Assembly: GCA_033819885.1 (NCBI GenBank)
Contig: JAQYUZ010000028.1
Span: 154,853 to 218,852, forward strand
Length of the DNA stretch: 64,000 nucleotides
Direction of reading: 5' to 3'
Source: Microbotryomycetes sp. JL201
Lineage: Eukaryota > Basidiomycota > Microbotryomycetes
The notes beneath the pieces are model-generated. The model was not told the origin of the DNA. It made no database searches and worked only from the letters and a program-made list of their open reading frames with translations. A program made the translations under genes and the position numbers. Position 1 is the stretch's first letter. Each line of letters opens with the position of its first letter. This document shows positions 23,361-35,219 of this stretch, piece after piece.

Positions 23361-24874
23361 ATGGCTGCGTGAGCCACACAAATCATAGACGCCCGTGCAA
23401 AATCGACTGACCTGAGAGATCTTTCTTCGGGCACAGACTACCGACGCCCGATGGCACTCCTGCTCCCGACGAGCAGCAGCTGGATGTTGAAACGCTCTTG
23501 GCCCAAGGTGTCCGGTCATTGGCGCTCAAGAAGTGGCCAGAAGCATGTGAAGACCTAAGTAGAGCCGTCGAAGCCTTGTCAGTTGTCACCTCAAGCTCGC
23601 CGCTGCGTCATATTGACCTTTTGACGCGTCGCGTCGCCGTATTCACTTTTGGCTGTCAACTTTGGGTTCTGACATTCGCAACAACGTGTTCTCAGGGCTG
23701 AAAAGTATGGAGAGTTTGCACCAGAGTGCGCAGAGCCACTCGTGCTGTATGGCAGGGCGCTCCTCAACAACGCAATCGCACAAAGCGCAGTCCTGGGCGG
23801 CGGACCTGACGGACATTCGAAAGAAGAGACGGAAGAGGCAGCACGTAAGCTCTGAACCGTCTCGAGATGTCTTTGGTACCTTTCGCTGACAGTGCTGCGC
23901 TGTAGAGAATGCCGCTGGCTCGTCATCAGCTGCGGCAGGACCGAGCTCGAATCGCAACTTTTCGTTCGGTGGCGATGGACCCGACGACGAAGATGAGAAC
24001 GAAGACGAGGAAGGCGATGACGAGCAAGAAGAAGAAGCCGCAGCTGTTGACCGTGACGACGAGCTCGAAGCGGCGTTCGGTGTACTCGACATGGCAAGAA
24101 CAATCTACGAAAAGATGGACACTGAAGATGCAAAAGTCAAGCGCGCTGACGTCCACAAGCTGCTAGGAGAAGTGGCACAAGAGTCGGGTCAGTCGGCGCG
24201 CAATCATTGCAACCAACAGGCGCTGACCAGCATTGCAGCGCAATTCGAGAATGCTGTGGAGGAATATACATCCGCGCTGGACATTCTTCAGAACGTGCTG
24301 CCACCTTACGACCGCGCATTATCAGAGCTCCATATGCTTTGCGCGTTGGCACTCGATTTTTTGCCCGACTCGGTCTCGAGAGCGGTCAAGCACGCAGAGC
24401 GAGCCAAAGACGTCTTGCTTCTCAAGCTGGCACAACTTGAAAAGGCGGAGCACAAGACTGAAAGGGATAACAAGGAAATAGCAGACATTAAAGACTTGCT
24501 CGGCGACGTCGACATGAAGGCGAGTTTCAACCGAATTGACCACTGAAGGCTCGTGCTGACGAGAACATCCTCAGATCGAGGACCTCAAGGTCGTACCAGA
24601 GGAATTGCCAAAAACTGAAGCGGAAAGGCGGCTGGACGAGTTGCTCAAAGGCTCTGGTGCCGGTAGTGCGTCTGGCGCCGTCAACAATCTGAATTCGCTC
24701 GTCAAGAAGAAGGCAAAGAGCACCGCTCCACCCCCAGCGCCTATCATTGAAGAAGCAAAGCTTGAGAATGCTGCGGCTGCTGGTCACAGCTCGGCAGGTT
24801 CTGCTGCAGGCAAGCGCAAGGCCGCAGATGAGGTCGAGGAAGCAAAAGATAAGAAGGTCAGGACGGATGCATAG
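23361..24874 (+). CDS. NASP/Sim3/Hif1-like histone H3-H4 chaperone
   Basis: SHNi-TPR protein that escorts histone H3 (including the centromeric form in fission yeast). The ATG at 23361 is followed by a first intron inside codon 3, giving MAALPTPDGTPAPDEQQLD. TPR-like helices follow: LALKKWPEACEDLSRAVEAL, YGEFAPECAEPLVLYGRALL, then a long acidic insertion (many Glu/Asp between about 23970 and 24060). The SHNi-TPR core reads LLGEVAQESAQFENAVEEY and then DRALSELHMLCALALDF. The C-terminus is Lys-rich (GKRKAADEVEEAKDKKVRTDA), a likely nuclear signal. The acidic loop inside the TPR is the hallmark of the family. Confidence 0.9.
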
Positions 24875-25045
24875 CATAGCTTTCCTTTCTGCCGTTTCGA
24901 TCTCCTTATGCTGCAACATTGTCGTGCCTTGCTTGTATCTCATCCTCCAAAATTAGTCGCGCTCACGTCGCGACGCGGTTCTCAGCCTAAGCCTGGTGAC
25001 GCGGCAGGGCCCAGCTAGCCCAGCCAGTCTCGGACGTAGCATTCG

Positions 25046-26974
25046 ATGTCTTCAGGTCAGCTGCTGTTCAGCACTCGACCGTTCTGGCTTGCAGGCAACG
25101 TCGTCATCGTCGGCTGACGCCTGTCTCGCATGCTGACACAGTGTCATGTCCCGTCTGTCAAGCCCAAGTTCCTTCGTTCTGGATCAACAGTCACCTCGAC
25201 GGCCCGGATTGCGCCGTCAACGCCAAGCAAGCGACTTCGAGTCCAAGTACAACGCCATCATTGTCCGCAACGAGCAAAGGCAAGCAGAAAGCACGTTCCG
25301 TTGACTCGGATTCGCGCAAAAATGTCATTCAGGTTGATATGGATCAAGATAAAGTCCTCAAGCTAGAGACTCAGTCGATCAATCGGCCTGCCAAGAGGTT
25401 CAAGAGCTCGCAAGCGTTGCAGGACGTCAAACCGTTGGCAGAACGCATGAGGCCAACCAAGATGGAGGAACTCGTTGGACAGCGAGATTTGCTGGGCGAA
25501 GGCGCCTTGCTTCGACGTTTGATTGAACAAGATCGGCTAGGCAGTTTGATCCTGTGGGGACCGCCAGGTTCAGGCAAGACGACCTTGGCTCGAGTTATTG
25601 CTCAGAAGACTTCGAGCGTCTTCAAGGAGCTGTCGGCCACGAGTGCGAGCGTTGGTGACTTGCGCAAGCTGTTTGACGAAGCTAGGAACTTGATCACACT
25701 GACGGGACGCAAGACGATCGTTTTTATCGACGAGATCCAACGATTTACAAAAGCTCAGCAAGATCACCTCTTGCCTGTCGTAGAGTCGGGTGTGATCTCG
25801 TTGATTGCTTCAACGACGGAGAACCCGAGCTTCCGAGTCAATAACGCCCTACTCTCAAGGTGTCGAGTATTCGTCCTGCACAAACTTGAACCGGATGACC
25901 TCTACAAACTTCTCGTCCGCGCATTACGGGCGTCAATAGCCGACGATGAAGGCCGACCGAGCACGAGCAGCTCCGACCCCGATGCGGTCCCTCCAGGATT
26001 GATCGACCAAACTCTGCTACAATTCCTCGCTTCTGCAGCAGACGGCGACGCTCGCGTCGCATTGTCATCGCTAGAGCTGGCCATGGCTGCTACGAAGGAC
26101 ACAGGTCGCTCAATCACTCGGGACGAGCTCAAGGCACAACTACGAAAGGCGCATTTGCAGTACGACAGGACTGGAGATCACCATTACGACACAATATCCG
26201 CGCTGCACAAGAGCGTTCGCGGCAGCGACGCCGACGCGAGTCTGTTCTGGTTGGCTCGTATGCTTGAAGGTGGCGACGATCCGCTTTACGTTGCACGGCG
26301 ACTGATCCGCATTGTGAGCATTTCATCGCATGCGCACTTGATCTCGAGTGCTCGTATGTTGACTTGCAAGCCTTAGGCCAGCGAGGACGTCGGCTTGGCT
26401 AATCCGCAGGCGCTGCCACAAGCCGTAGCAGCGTACCAAGCGTGTCTACTTGTCGGCATGCCAGAGTGCGACGTCGCTTTGGCTCAGACCGTCGTCATGC
26501 TAGCCGAATCTCCAAAATCGGTTCGGGTGTACCAAGCCTACAAAAAGGCGAAAACGCTCGTCAGGGAGCAAGAGCAGTATCCCGTACCGATGCATTTGCG
26601 CAATGCGCCTACAAAGCTGATGAAGGACCTCGGAGTGCGTTCATACGTCTGTTTTTTGTTGAGTTCGGGTGAGGAGCTGATGGGGATTTTTTGACAAGCA
26701 GTACGGCAGATCGTATCGATGGGATCCCGCTTACGCACATCCCGTGTACCAGCCTTTCTTGCCCGAACAACTCGAAGGCACAAAGCTATTGCAAGAAGAA
26801 TCGGACATTCAAGGCAAAGAAATCGACTTTGCGGCGCTTGAAGAATGGGAGGCAAAGCGAAACCGAGGCAATCGTTGGCAAGGTCGGGACGCGTTACTTG
26901 AGCGACTAGAGGAACGCAGCCTACTTGCGGATGACAGCGCGGGAGTAGGTCCATCGGCGGCAGGCGCTGGCTGA
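25046..26974 (+). CDS. MGS1: Mgs1/WRNIP1-type AAA+ ATPase with ubiquitin-binding zinc finger
   Basis: DNA-damage tolerance ATPase related to RarA. The start is the short exon at 25046 (ATG TCT TCA G); an intron 25056-25141 joins it to [11 protein letters not shown]. The first 30 residues form a UBZ-type finger (CPVC ... HLDGPDC). The AAA+ core follows: [18 protein letters not shown], Walker [19 protein letters not shown], Walker [11 protein letters not shown] and sensor [20 protein letters not shown]. The C-terminal tetramerisation part has [49 protein letters not shown] and [11 protein letters not shown]. All are conserved in MgsA/WRNIP1. The longest open frame begins with GTG at 25141, which is why the upstream exon is needed for a start. 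Confidence 0.93.
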
Positions 26975-27103
26975 AGGCTGGTGTCACAGCCTTAGACCGT
27001 TGAATTCGGTAAAAACGTCGTGAAGGCAACATTGATGCAAAACTACAGCGAACACAGACCAATCCCCGGACCCGCTCTCATTAATCGTCATCAAAAGACG
27101 TGG

Positions 27104-28576
27104 TCATTCTGTAGGTGTGAACTTGAGATGAATCTGTGTTAAAAGGTCGCTTGAGCTCGCACAGCCGAATGCTGCGCTGAAAAAGTCTACTCGCCTCATA
27201 AAAATCAATGACCTGCTCAACATTTGACAAAAGGTTAGCGCGCGTTCAAGACTAGCCAGGAACAGACTCGCCTGTTGGGGGCACTTGTGCCGTACAATGT
27301 CTGAAGACACCCACGATCCAGTGCCATCCTCTTTCCTGTTGTCGAGTGCACGGCTTCGTTAGAGCATTTCGGCGCCAGCATATTTACAGAACGGGACGCA
27401 CCAAACGACGAGAAACTTCAGCTGGCCCTCTTTCGATTTCTCGATCGTGTCGATGCGCTCGACCAAGTCCTAACGCGATGCAAAAACATATCAGAATGAT
27501 GCGAGCCTGTACGGACATGGTGACATGCCTCCCAGCTCTTTTCGTCTTTGTACGTCTTGTCGAGGTCAGAGGTTTCCCGGCCGGTCAAGTAGCCGTCCAC
27601 GTTGACGGCGTCGTCGTCCGAGTCGGATGTGTCGTCGATATCTTCCGAGGGGAAGCGGCTTTTTTTGACGGCGACCAATTGCGGACTGTCTGCCCGCTTG
27701 CTCACCTTTGACGGACGTTCATCTTTGGACGGGGTCGTGGCTCTGTTGTTCTTGCCAATCGAATTCGGCTTTTCGCCACTATTGTCGTTCGAATCTTCGT
27801 TTGACCGCTTCTTTGACTGTGCCTTGCTTCGTGGCTTGGACGATGACGATGTGGGTTGATGTTCGTCGCCATTAACAGACTTTCTCTTGTTCGCGGCCGC
27901 CTTCTTTGCTGCCAGCGCTTCCTTGGATCCTGGCGCATAGCGTTCGTGCCGCTTGTCTGCAGGGGCTTTCTTGGTCCAGTAGTTTTCAATGATTGCGGGC
28001 ATTCCGCTGGGACATGGGGGGAGATAAGGAGGTGGCAAGAGCGTACGTCGGTCAGTACATGTTGTCCGGCGCCTCCAGGATGCAAGGTTTGTGATTTGTC
28101 AGGGACACAATGTTTGACGCACACCGCATTCTCCTCGGGAATCCATGTTATTTCGTTAGGGTACCCGACCCATGAGACGCGATATTCGAGCAGCTCGCCC
28201 TGCGCCCCAGTGGCAGCGGCACACGTTGCCGGCACAAGATGGCCATTCGGTCAGATGCATGGTGAACATGTCCAGGTTGGATATTTATCGCTCACGGTGC
28301 GTTGGTGAGCCAGAATGTCTTTGACCTCGACTGCAATGAATGTCAAGAGACGTCGTCAGCGTCCTTCTCCAGTCAATTGATACCAAGTAGGCTGGGCGTG
28401 CTGTTGATGACCGCAGAGTCGCGAAGGCTCCTGTGCGTCGGCCAACGACGACACCCGACCAAAACAGAAGCCGCACAAGTGTCTGGATCCTGTTCAGATT
28501 CGTCGGATGTGACCGATTCGGGCACTTTTGCCTTCTTCTGTTTGCCATACGTCTTGTCTGCGCCGATGCGGGCCAT
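27104..28576 (-). CDS. HP1-type protein: chromodomain plus chromo shadow domain
   Basis: Heterochromatin protein of the HP1/Swi6 family. The chromodomain reads EVKDILAHQRT then GELLEYRVSWVGYPNEITW and IPEENA; it would bind methylated H3K9. A long Lys/Ser/Asp-rich hinge follows. The chromo shadow domain reads LVERIDTIEKSKEGQLKFL, DGTGSWVSSDIVRHKCPQQ, VIDFYE and IHLKFTPTE. The last three pieces join only through two consecutive introns with GC donors (27213-27271 and 27134-27194); the result FYEIHLKF fits the family consensus. If the last intron were not removed, the protein would end at 27081 instead. Start at MARIGADKTYGK (28576); the exons between it and the chromodomain are not settled. Confidence 0.85.
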
Positions 28577-28823
28577 ATTTGTCGAGCAGGACCTCGCTGG
28601 ACGTTGCGTCGACGAGCACTGAGGCCGCTCGGGCCGCTGCTTGAGGATAGGGGCAGGTTAGGGTTGGCGATCGTCCCGGTGACGTGGCCGGGAGTGGGCA
28701 AGTCAGCTCTACTTCTCGTCGACACAGATGTGCCGGCCTCGTATGTCATGTCCCCCGGGCCGATCATGCCGCGTCTGCGAGCGAGCCTGCGCGCCAACCA
28801 AACTTTGGCCGTTCGACGCCAGC

Positions 28824-30919
28824 ATGGCCGCAAAAACATACACGGCCGACCAAGTCGCTGGTCACAATGTCGACGGTGACCTGTGGACAATCATCAATGG
28901 CGACGTGTACGACTTGTCTAGGTTCGCGGCCATGCACCCCGGAGGCGAAGGCGTGTTGCTCGACAAGGACGTCGCCGGCAAGGACAGCACAGATTTGTTT
29001 TTCAGTATGCACCGTTCAGAGGTCAGTCGCACTCGTGGCGTCTCGCACTCACTCGCGCGCGCCACTCTCTCCCTCACTTGGGTTGTGGAGACCCCGGATA
29101 ATTCGAGCGCTCGAGCCGGAGACGATCACTGACGAAACTAGTGCAGGTCCTCCAAAAGTACGCCAGATACAAAATCGGCACAGTCGCAGACTACAAAGGA
29201 CAGACATACATCATCCCCGAGCCAGGAGCACTCAGCGTCGTGCCATATGGCGAGCCGACCTGGCTGACTGAGCCGTTCAAGACTCCGTTCTTTGACGACT
29301 CGCACAGAGCATTGCAGAAGCAAATGCGCTTCTTTTTCGACACGTTTATCAAAGCAGAAGCGCGCGAGCGAGAAATTAGTGCAGAAAGGCCTTCAAAGGA
29401 AGTATACGAGCTACTCGGCAGCGAAAAGTGGGAGATCAGTCAGTCGAACAAAGTCACTACTCATGCACGACACACCATCTTACCCTTTCGTTTCGACAGA
29501 CGCGATGCGAATGGGACCTGGAAAGCATCTCGAAGGACGTAAACTGCCCGGTGGCGTCGACCCCGCAAAGTTCAACTATTTCCACGAGCTCGTCGTTGTC
29601 CAAGAACTCGTTCGGATCGGGTCACCCGGCTACATGGCCGGTATCAATGCAGGCATGGTTATTGGCTTGCCTCCTGTGCTGAATTTTGGCACGCCAAAGA
29701 TGAAAAGCGAGGTCCTGCCTGATATTCTCAGGCGAGTACTGTCCTGCTGGGCAGAGACCGACTTTGCATTGACGCTGTCTCTCCGCACTGCTCCAGAGGA
29801 AAGAAATTCATCAGTCTCGCGATATCGGAAGCGTTCGCCGGCAGTGACGTGCAGGGCATGACAACGACGGGAGTCAAGTCGGCCTGTGGCAAATACTATA
29901 CAATCACAGGATCTAAAAAATGGATCACTTGCGGCCACTACTCTGATTGGTTCATGACGGGCGTTCGAACGGGAAACAACAAGCTTTCCATGTTTTTGAT
30001 TCCAAGGACGGAAGGCGTAGAGACAAAGATCATCAAGACTTCATGTGCGTGTCTGCTAGTCAAGCAAAAAGAATGTCATTTCGCTCACTGTTGCACACTA
30101 CAGACTCATCTGCTGCTGGTACGGCATATGTCTTTTTTGAAAACGTCAAAGTTCCAGTCGAAAACATTCTCGGTGGCGAAGGCAACGGCCTCAAGGTGAT
30201 TCTATCCAATTTCAATGTGAGTGCACTCAGAGATGATGCATGAAGCAAAGCACTGAATTCTGAGCCCATCTCAGCACGAGCGCTGGGTCATCTGTGCCCG
30301 CATTGCCCGCTTCCAACGTTTCATTGTCGAAGAATGTATGAAATGGGTTCACCTGCGCAAAGTTGCAGGCAAACGTTTGATCGACAATGCCGTCATTCGT
30401 CAGAAACTCGGCAAAATGATTGCCCGAGTCGAAGGAGGGCAGGCGTGGCTCGAACAGTTGACGTTTCAAATGTGCTCTATGCCTTATGAGCAACAGTCGA
30501 AACATTTGGCGGGACCTATGGCTTTGCTCAAACTGTACTTGTCACGCTCGCAAGGCGAGATTTGTGACGAGGCGGTTCAGATCTTTGGAGGTCGTGGCAT
30601 CACGCAGGGTGGAATGGGTGTTTACATCGAGTAAGCTTGGTCGAGGTTTCAAGCGCTCCCGAGCTGAGAATAAATTCGTCGCCCATGCAGGCAAGCGCAA
30701 AGGACATTTAAATTTGATTCAATCGTGAGTCGTAACGCAACCCTAGTCCGTCTTGTCCGACTCGTACTGACCTTGTTCTGTTAGTTGGGCGGTTCAGAGG
30801 AGGGTAAGAAGCAGCGACAAAGTGTCGCATCTCTTGTACTGATTGTCCAATTGTTTACAGTGTTGGCGGATCTTGGCGTCAGGCAAGCGTCGAAGCAGAT
30901 GCCAAAGGCAGTCTTGTGA
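28824..30919 (+). CDS. Cytochrome b5-acyl-CoA dehydrogenase fusion
   Basis: Flavoprotein that oxidises an acyl-CoA, with its own N-terminal heme domain. Residues 1-65 are a cytochrome b5 domain with the heme motif MHPGGEGVLL. The ACAD part has MGPGKHLEGRKLPGGVDP, QELVRIGSPGYMAGINAGM, LAISEAFAGSDVQGMTT, YYTITGSKKWITCGHYSDWF, GTAYVFFENVKVP, NHERWVICARIARF and IFGGRGITQGGMGVYIEQ. The end QRTFKFDSI-LGGSEEV-LADLGVRQASKQM is assembled through a 19-nt exon (30785-30803). A GC-AG intron (29732-29796) joins PDILR to GKKFISLAI. Fungal proteins of this build are known; the substrate is not evident. There is no SKL-type ending. Confidence 0.92.
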
Positions 30920-31021
30920 ATACACTGTGCAGATTTCAGGCACACATGACAATGCAAGCGCAATTCGTGTTACAACAAAATGTCCCATCTATTTTCGCGC
31001 AAATTCAGACCCTCATGCGTT

Positions 31022-32081
31022 CTATTGCCCTTTCGCCAATGTTGTGTTTGGTCCCAATATTGTCGCGTCTGTCGACGATGTCGAGAAGCGTCTCGCAGCG
31101 GCCGTGCTGACGTGTCCGGCCTCTTCTTCGTCTCGTTTTTCTTTTGCTTCGACGCGGTCTTTCGCATTGCTACCTTGCCGCTCGGCCATCGCTTCCTCTG
31201 TTCTCTTTCTTCGATAGTAGGGCGGATTCAAGATTGGCGCAAGTACGAAAATGCCGAGTTCTACCGCAACAAGAGCCGAGTACGAGATTGACGCGAGCAC
31301 GTCGAAGGGTGGCGGAGCGTACACGATGCTCAAAAGAGAAAACACGCCGCCGAGCAAGTCGACTGTCAGAAAGATAAAGCTGATGCCGATGACCGCTCGA
31401 AGTTTGTACACCTCCCAGTATTGTGGCAAGAGGCCTGCGACGATGAAGATGGCGGCGAGGACGCCCCAAGCTTGGCGCGCTCGATCTGACGAATATGCCG
31501 CAAAGACGAGGCCAACTTCGACTCCGCCAGCAAAGGCCGATGCGACCACAAGAAATGCCCACGCGAAGAATGAGCTCCATTTGTAATCGTAATGAAGTCC
31601 TTGAGCGGTTGTGATTGCAGCGAGAAACGTAAAGCATTGGGGCCTGAGCGTTTCCAAATGTGTTAGCGGTGGATCAGCCTCACCGAACGCGCGCGATTGA
31701 CGCTCACTGGATCTGCAATGGAATAGACAGGCCTTGAGCAACGTTGTATGCGCCAAGAAAGATTCCGCTCGTGTACCAGATGAGCCTGCCAGGAGGAGCA
31801 AAGGAGATCGTTGATAAGCAATTTCGTGCACATCCGTTGTCCTCGAAGCGTAAACGCACATCATTGTAGTTGACAGACCTTCAGTTGAGCTACGTCTCCA
31901 TGTCTTCCACTGAAGAGAGGTAGAGTGTGACGCTAATTAGCTTGCGCAGATTCGCGATCGTTCGCTTTGGCGACGCAAAAGAGCAGGTAGTGCTCACAAT
32001 CTGGGGAATTAGTTGGATGCTCCAAAAGACGGCGCCGAGCGTGCCAAAGGCGTTCTCGAGCGCATGGCTGGCCTTGACCAT
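31022..32081 (-). CDS. PQ-loop repeat membrane protein
   Basis: Seven-helix membrane protein of the PQ-loop family, whose fungal members include vacuolar amino-acid exporters (Ypq1-3). The start at 32081 gives MVKASHALENAFGTLGAVFW. PQ-loop 1 is SIQLIPQI followed, across an intron, by WKTWRRSSTEGLST; PQ-loop 2 is GLLPQYWEVYKLRAVIGISF. Other helices: MLIWYTSGIFLGAYNVAQGL, WSSFFAWAFLVVASAFAGG, IFLTVDLLGGVFSLLSI and ALVAVELGIFVLAPIL. The last 65 residues are charged and cytosolic. In this family the paired prolines form hinges for transport. The substrate cannot be told from sequence. Confidence 0.88.
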
Positions 32082-32298
32082 GGCATGTGCGAGCGAAAGC
32101 TTGAATGCTCGATTGTTGTTGAAATGGCGAAGATCTCGGGCTTGAAATGTAGCGGGTGAGCAAGGAGGGATGTCTCGATCACCAAGCAGGAGTGTGTGAT
32201 GTGCGAGAGAGTAGATCGGGTGGCGTGGCGTTGTCGGAGATCAACCAACGCTTGCGCTCTGCTTTCAGTCGAACCATCGGCCGTCACCTGATGGCACG

Positions 32299-35063
32299 AT
32301 GAGCTCGGGCGTGCCATACGCCGTCTATCAGGCTCCTAAGCGACCTCCGCGAGCGCACATTGAGCAGCCAGCAGCGCCAGCGCCGGCGTCGTTGGTCATG
32401 GCAGTGACGCCATCGAACCGCGCCCGCGCGCTCGCCAAAGTCACGCGCGCCGCCCAATCAACGAGCGAAATTGTCGGTCCAAAGCTCGACAGCGCCAAAG
32501 CGAGGCTGCACGAGTGGAAGGATCGTCAGCAGCAGCAGCAGCCGAACTCGGCACGGCTCCGCAGCGCCACACCATCTCGTCAGAGCAGCTGGTCGTCTCT
32601 GTTTGCAGCTCAGAACGGCACTGCAGACCCGAGACGGCGCTCGGACTTTGCAGACCCGACCAGGCTCGCTTCGACAAGCGCACGAGCCGACAACGCCAAC
32701 ACCGCTCGCACAAATTCGCGCTCAGATTCGACCGGCACGAGCAAATGGGCAGGCTGGTCAAACTACTTTTCATCAAACTCGGCCCGCAAAGAGTCTGTCA
32801 ACACCTGGGGCGAAGAAAAGCTCGTGGCGTTCCCTGGCGTGAGCTCTGCTTCTAAATGACTCAGTAGCATGCACACGGACCACGACCCGCTGACACGCTC
32901 TCGTTCGGTTCCTCAGTGGGCAACTTTGTGTCCATCAAAGCATGCGACAACAGAGCCAGCACTCGTCTTGCACGTGCTCGCACACGGATACGCCTATCGA
33001 CTCCGACCGCTCGACCAGGCATCTCGCTCACAAAGAATATTCTACTCTCTCGCAAAAAGCTTTGCGTCACTGCCAAGAGTGCCAGCACATCTGCTCAACA
33101 GCGACGCGGCAAAGGAAGAAGCGCTCGCCGACGAAGAGGCAGAGTCGCTCGAGGCATCAAAAGAAGAAGCGCTTCTCAACGGCAACGTGTTTGAGCAGCT
33201 GCTCGAAATTGGCGGGAGGGACGGAGAGGCGCCAGAGAAGCAAGAGCTAGCGCGCGCGACAGCTCTAGCGAGCGAGCCAGAAGAAATGTCAGAGGCAGAG
33301 ATGCTGGCTAGACCTCAGGCAGGATCCACAAAACGTGAAAAGTCGCCACTGGCGCGGTCCGCAGCAGCTAACAGGCAGAGACCGCATGTCGACACCAATT
33401 TGATCGGCCCAAACGGCAAATCGGATCCGAACCGACGGAACGCGACGGCGCCGGTCTCGTCGTCCCAGCCGCAACATGCTTCGAGCATGCCGTCGTCTCA
33501 GTCAACTTCAAGAGCGGCATCACCTTCGCCCGTGCCCACAAACTTCGCATCCCCCGTTGGCGACGAGTGGCCGAAACCGTTTTCGTTCGCCGAAGAAGAT
33601 CTTCCTCGTTTGCATCGGACCCTGCAATCTCGACTGCTCCCTTTCTGGGGCTTCAAGTTGACGAGTCGCAAGATAAGACTATCTGTGTATCCTGTCATGC
33701 CCGATGGTGTGTCTCGACCGCTCCCGATTGCCACAAAGGTCGTCACGACCAGCAATGGTGGCGGGTTCCGTTCGAAAATCGAGATTTCGTCAAACGAGCT
33801 TCGACGGCTTCTAGATGAGACCGGACAAGGAGTCGAGTTGCTCCTCGATCACTTGCAGGTCAGAGTCGTGGCCGAATTGCTTGAGCAAGAGAGTGCGCTC
33901 GACGAGCTGTTGCCGACGCGTGATGGTGCCAAAGTTGCTGCATGCGACGAGACGGATCTCAAAGTCGCACAAGACGGTGGCGTTAGAGTTATTTCGGATA
34001 TAGACGACACCATCAAGGTCGGCCTCATCCCTGGTGACAAGCGTCGGTGCACTCTTGACTGACTCGTGCTTTTACAGTGGACCCAGGTGCTGCATGGAAC
34101 AAAGACGATATTTCGCAACGTCTTTGTCCGCGAGGTCGGCGAGGTTGTCGTGAGTCGCCTCGCTCTCTTTGTCCACAGCCTCCAATCTCACGTGAACGCA
34201 CGCAGGTGCCTGGCATGGCCTCGTGGTATGAGCACATGAGAGCAGCGGGCGCTCACTTTCATTACGTATCCAACTCGCCGTGGGAATTATGGCCAGTCAT
34301 ACGCGACTTTATCGAGCACAGCTTCCCTTCAGGTTCCGTCACATTGAAAGAGTATGGCGGGGCCGGGTCTGCGATTGCCAAATTGTGGGAAGACCCCGGG
34401 AACCGGAAGCGCGCCGGTGTAGAGTCCATCATTAAAGAATTTCCCCACTCGCGCTTCATCCTCGTTGGCGATTCTGGCGAACAGGATCTGGCATTGTATG
34501 TATCGTTGGCGGCGGAATATCCTGACAACGTGCTCGCGGTTTACATTCGCGACGTGACGACGCCTTTTCACCCGAACGCGCACCCAGACCTTGACAGAGA
34601 CTCGGCCCACACTGCGTCTTCGATGGGTTCGTCCAAATCTTCGCCCGCGCCATCGCGGAGCAGTACGCTCGACACTCGTTCGTCTGCATCTTCCAGACTT
34701 GCAGCGTCATTCAGACGTGGCACGACCCTTTCTTCCTCGACGTCGTCCACCACGTCGACGCCATCATCACCCATCTTGTTTGACCAAGACGCAGACGCCT
34801 TGTCGCCCAACAACTCGTTTCGTCCTGGTACACTCAGACCGACTCAGAGTGAACAGGAAGCTGCACTTGTGGAACAATTTTACCAACGCGTGTTGGAGGC
34901 TGAAAAAGTGTTGCCTCGTCACGTGCCGCTTCGTCTGTTTCGTCACGGAGCCGAGTGCAGTAAGTTTTCCGTCACGAGCACAGTATTGGTGTTGATTGCT
35001 TTGCTGTGGACAGCTGAAGAGGCTACGGGCATCGTCAAGAGAGCTTTGGGTTGGTCTGCATAG
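32299..35063 (+). CDS. APP1: App1-type phosphatidate phosphatase
   Basis: Mg2+-dependent phosphatidate phosphatase of the actin-patch App1 family, with the HAD-like motif SDIDDTIKVG (DxDxT) at about 34000. Exon 1 is 32299-32838. A 78-nt intron (32839-32916) gives VAFPG-WATLCPSKH, then LHVLAHGYAYRLRP and RSQRIFYSLAKSFASLPRVP. After the DxDxT motif come PGMASWYEHMRAAGAHFHYV, SNSPWELWPVIRDFIEHSFP, ILVGDSGEQDLALYVSLA and YIRDVTTPF, all typical of DUF2183. The middle and C-terminal regions are Ser-rich and disordered. The last exon ends KRALGWSA at 35063. A four-codon upstream frame overlaps the start codon (see findings). Confidence 0.92.
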
Positions 35064-35219
35064 TTTCCGAGTCGAGTTGCGCACATGTTGTTGAGTCTAG
35101 GACAAGGATCCATTGGAATTGTATCAATACAACATGTGAGACAGTAGCAAAAGCGTCTCTCTGTGTCCAAAACGGCTGTAATGGTGGTCGCGGTGGTGGT
35201 AATGACGGTCGGTGGCCGG

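Noticed and set aside
25141-25145. GTG start for the Mgs1-type ATPase
   Set aside because: A short upstream exon with ATG at 25046 joins in phase through a canonical intron.
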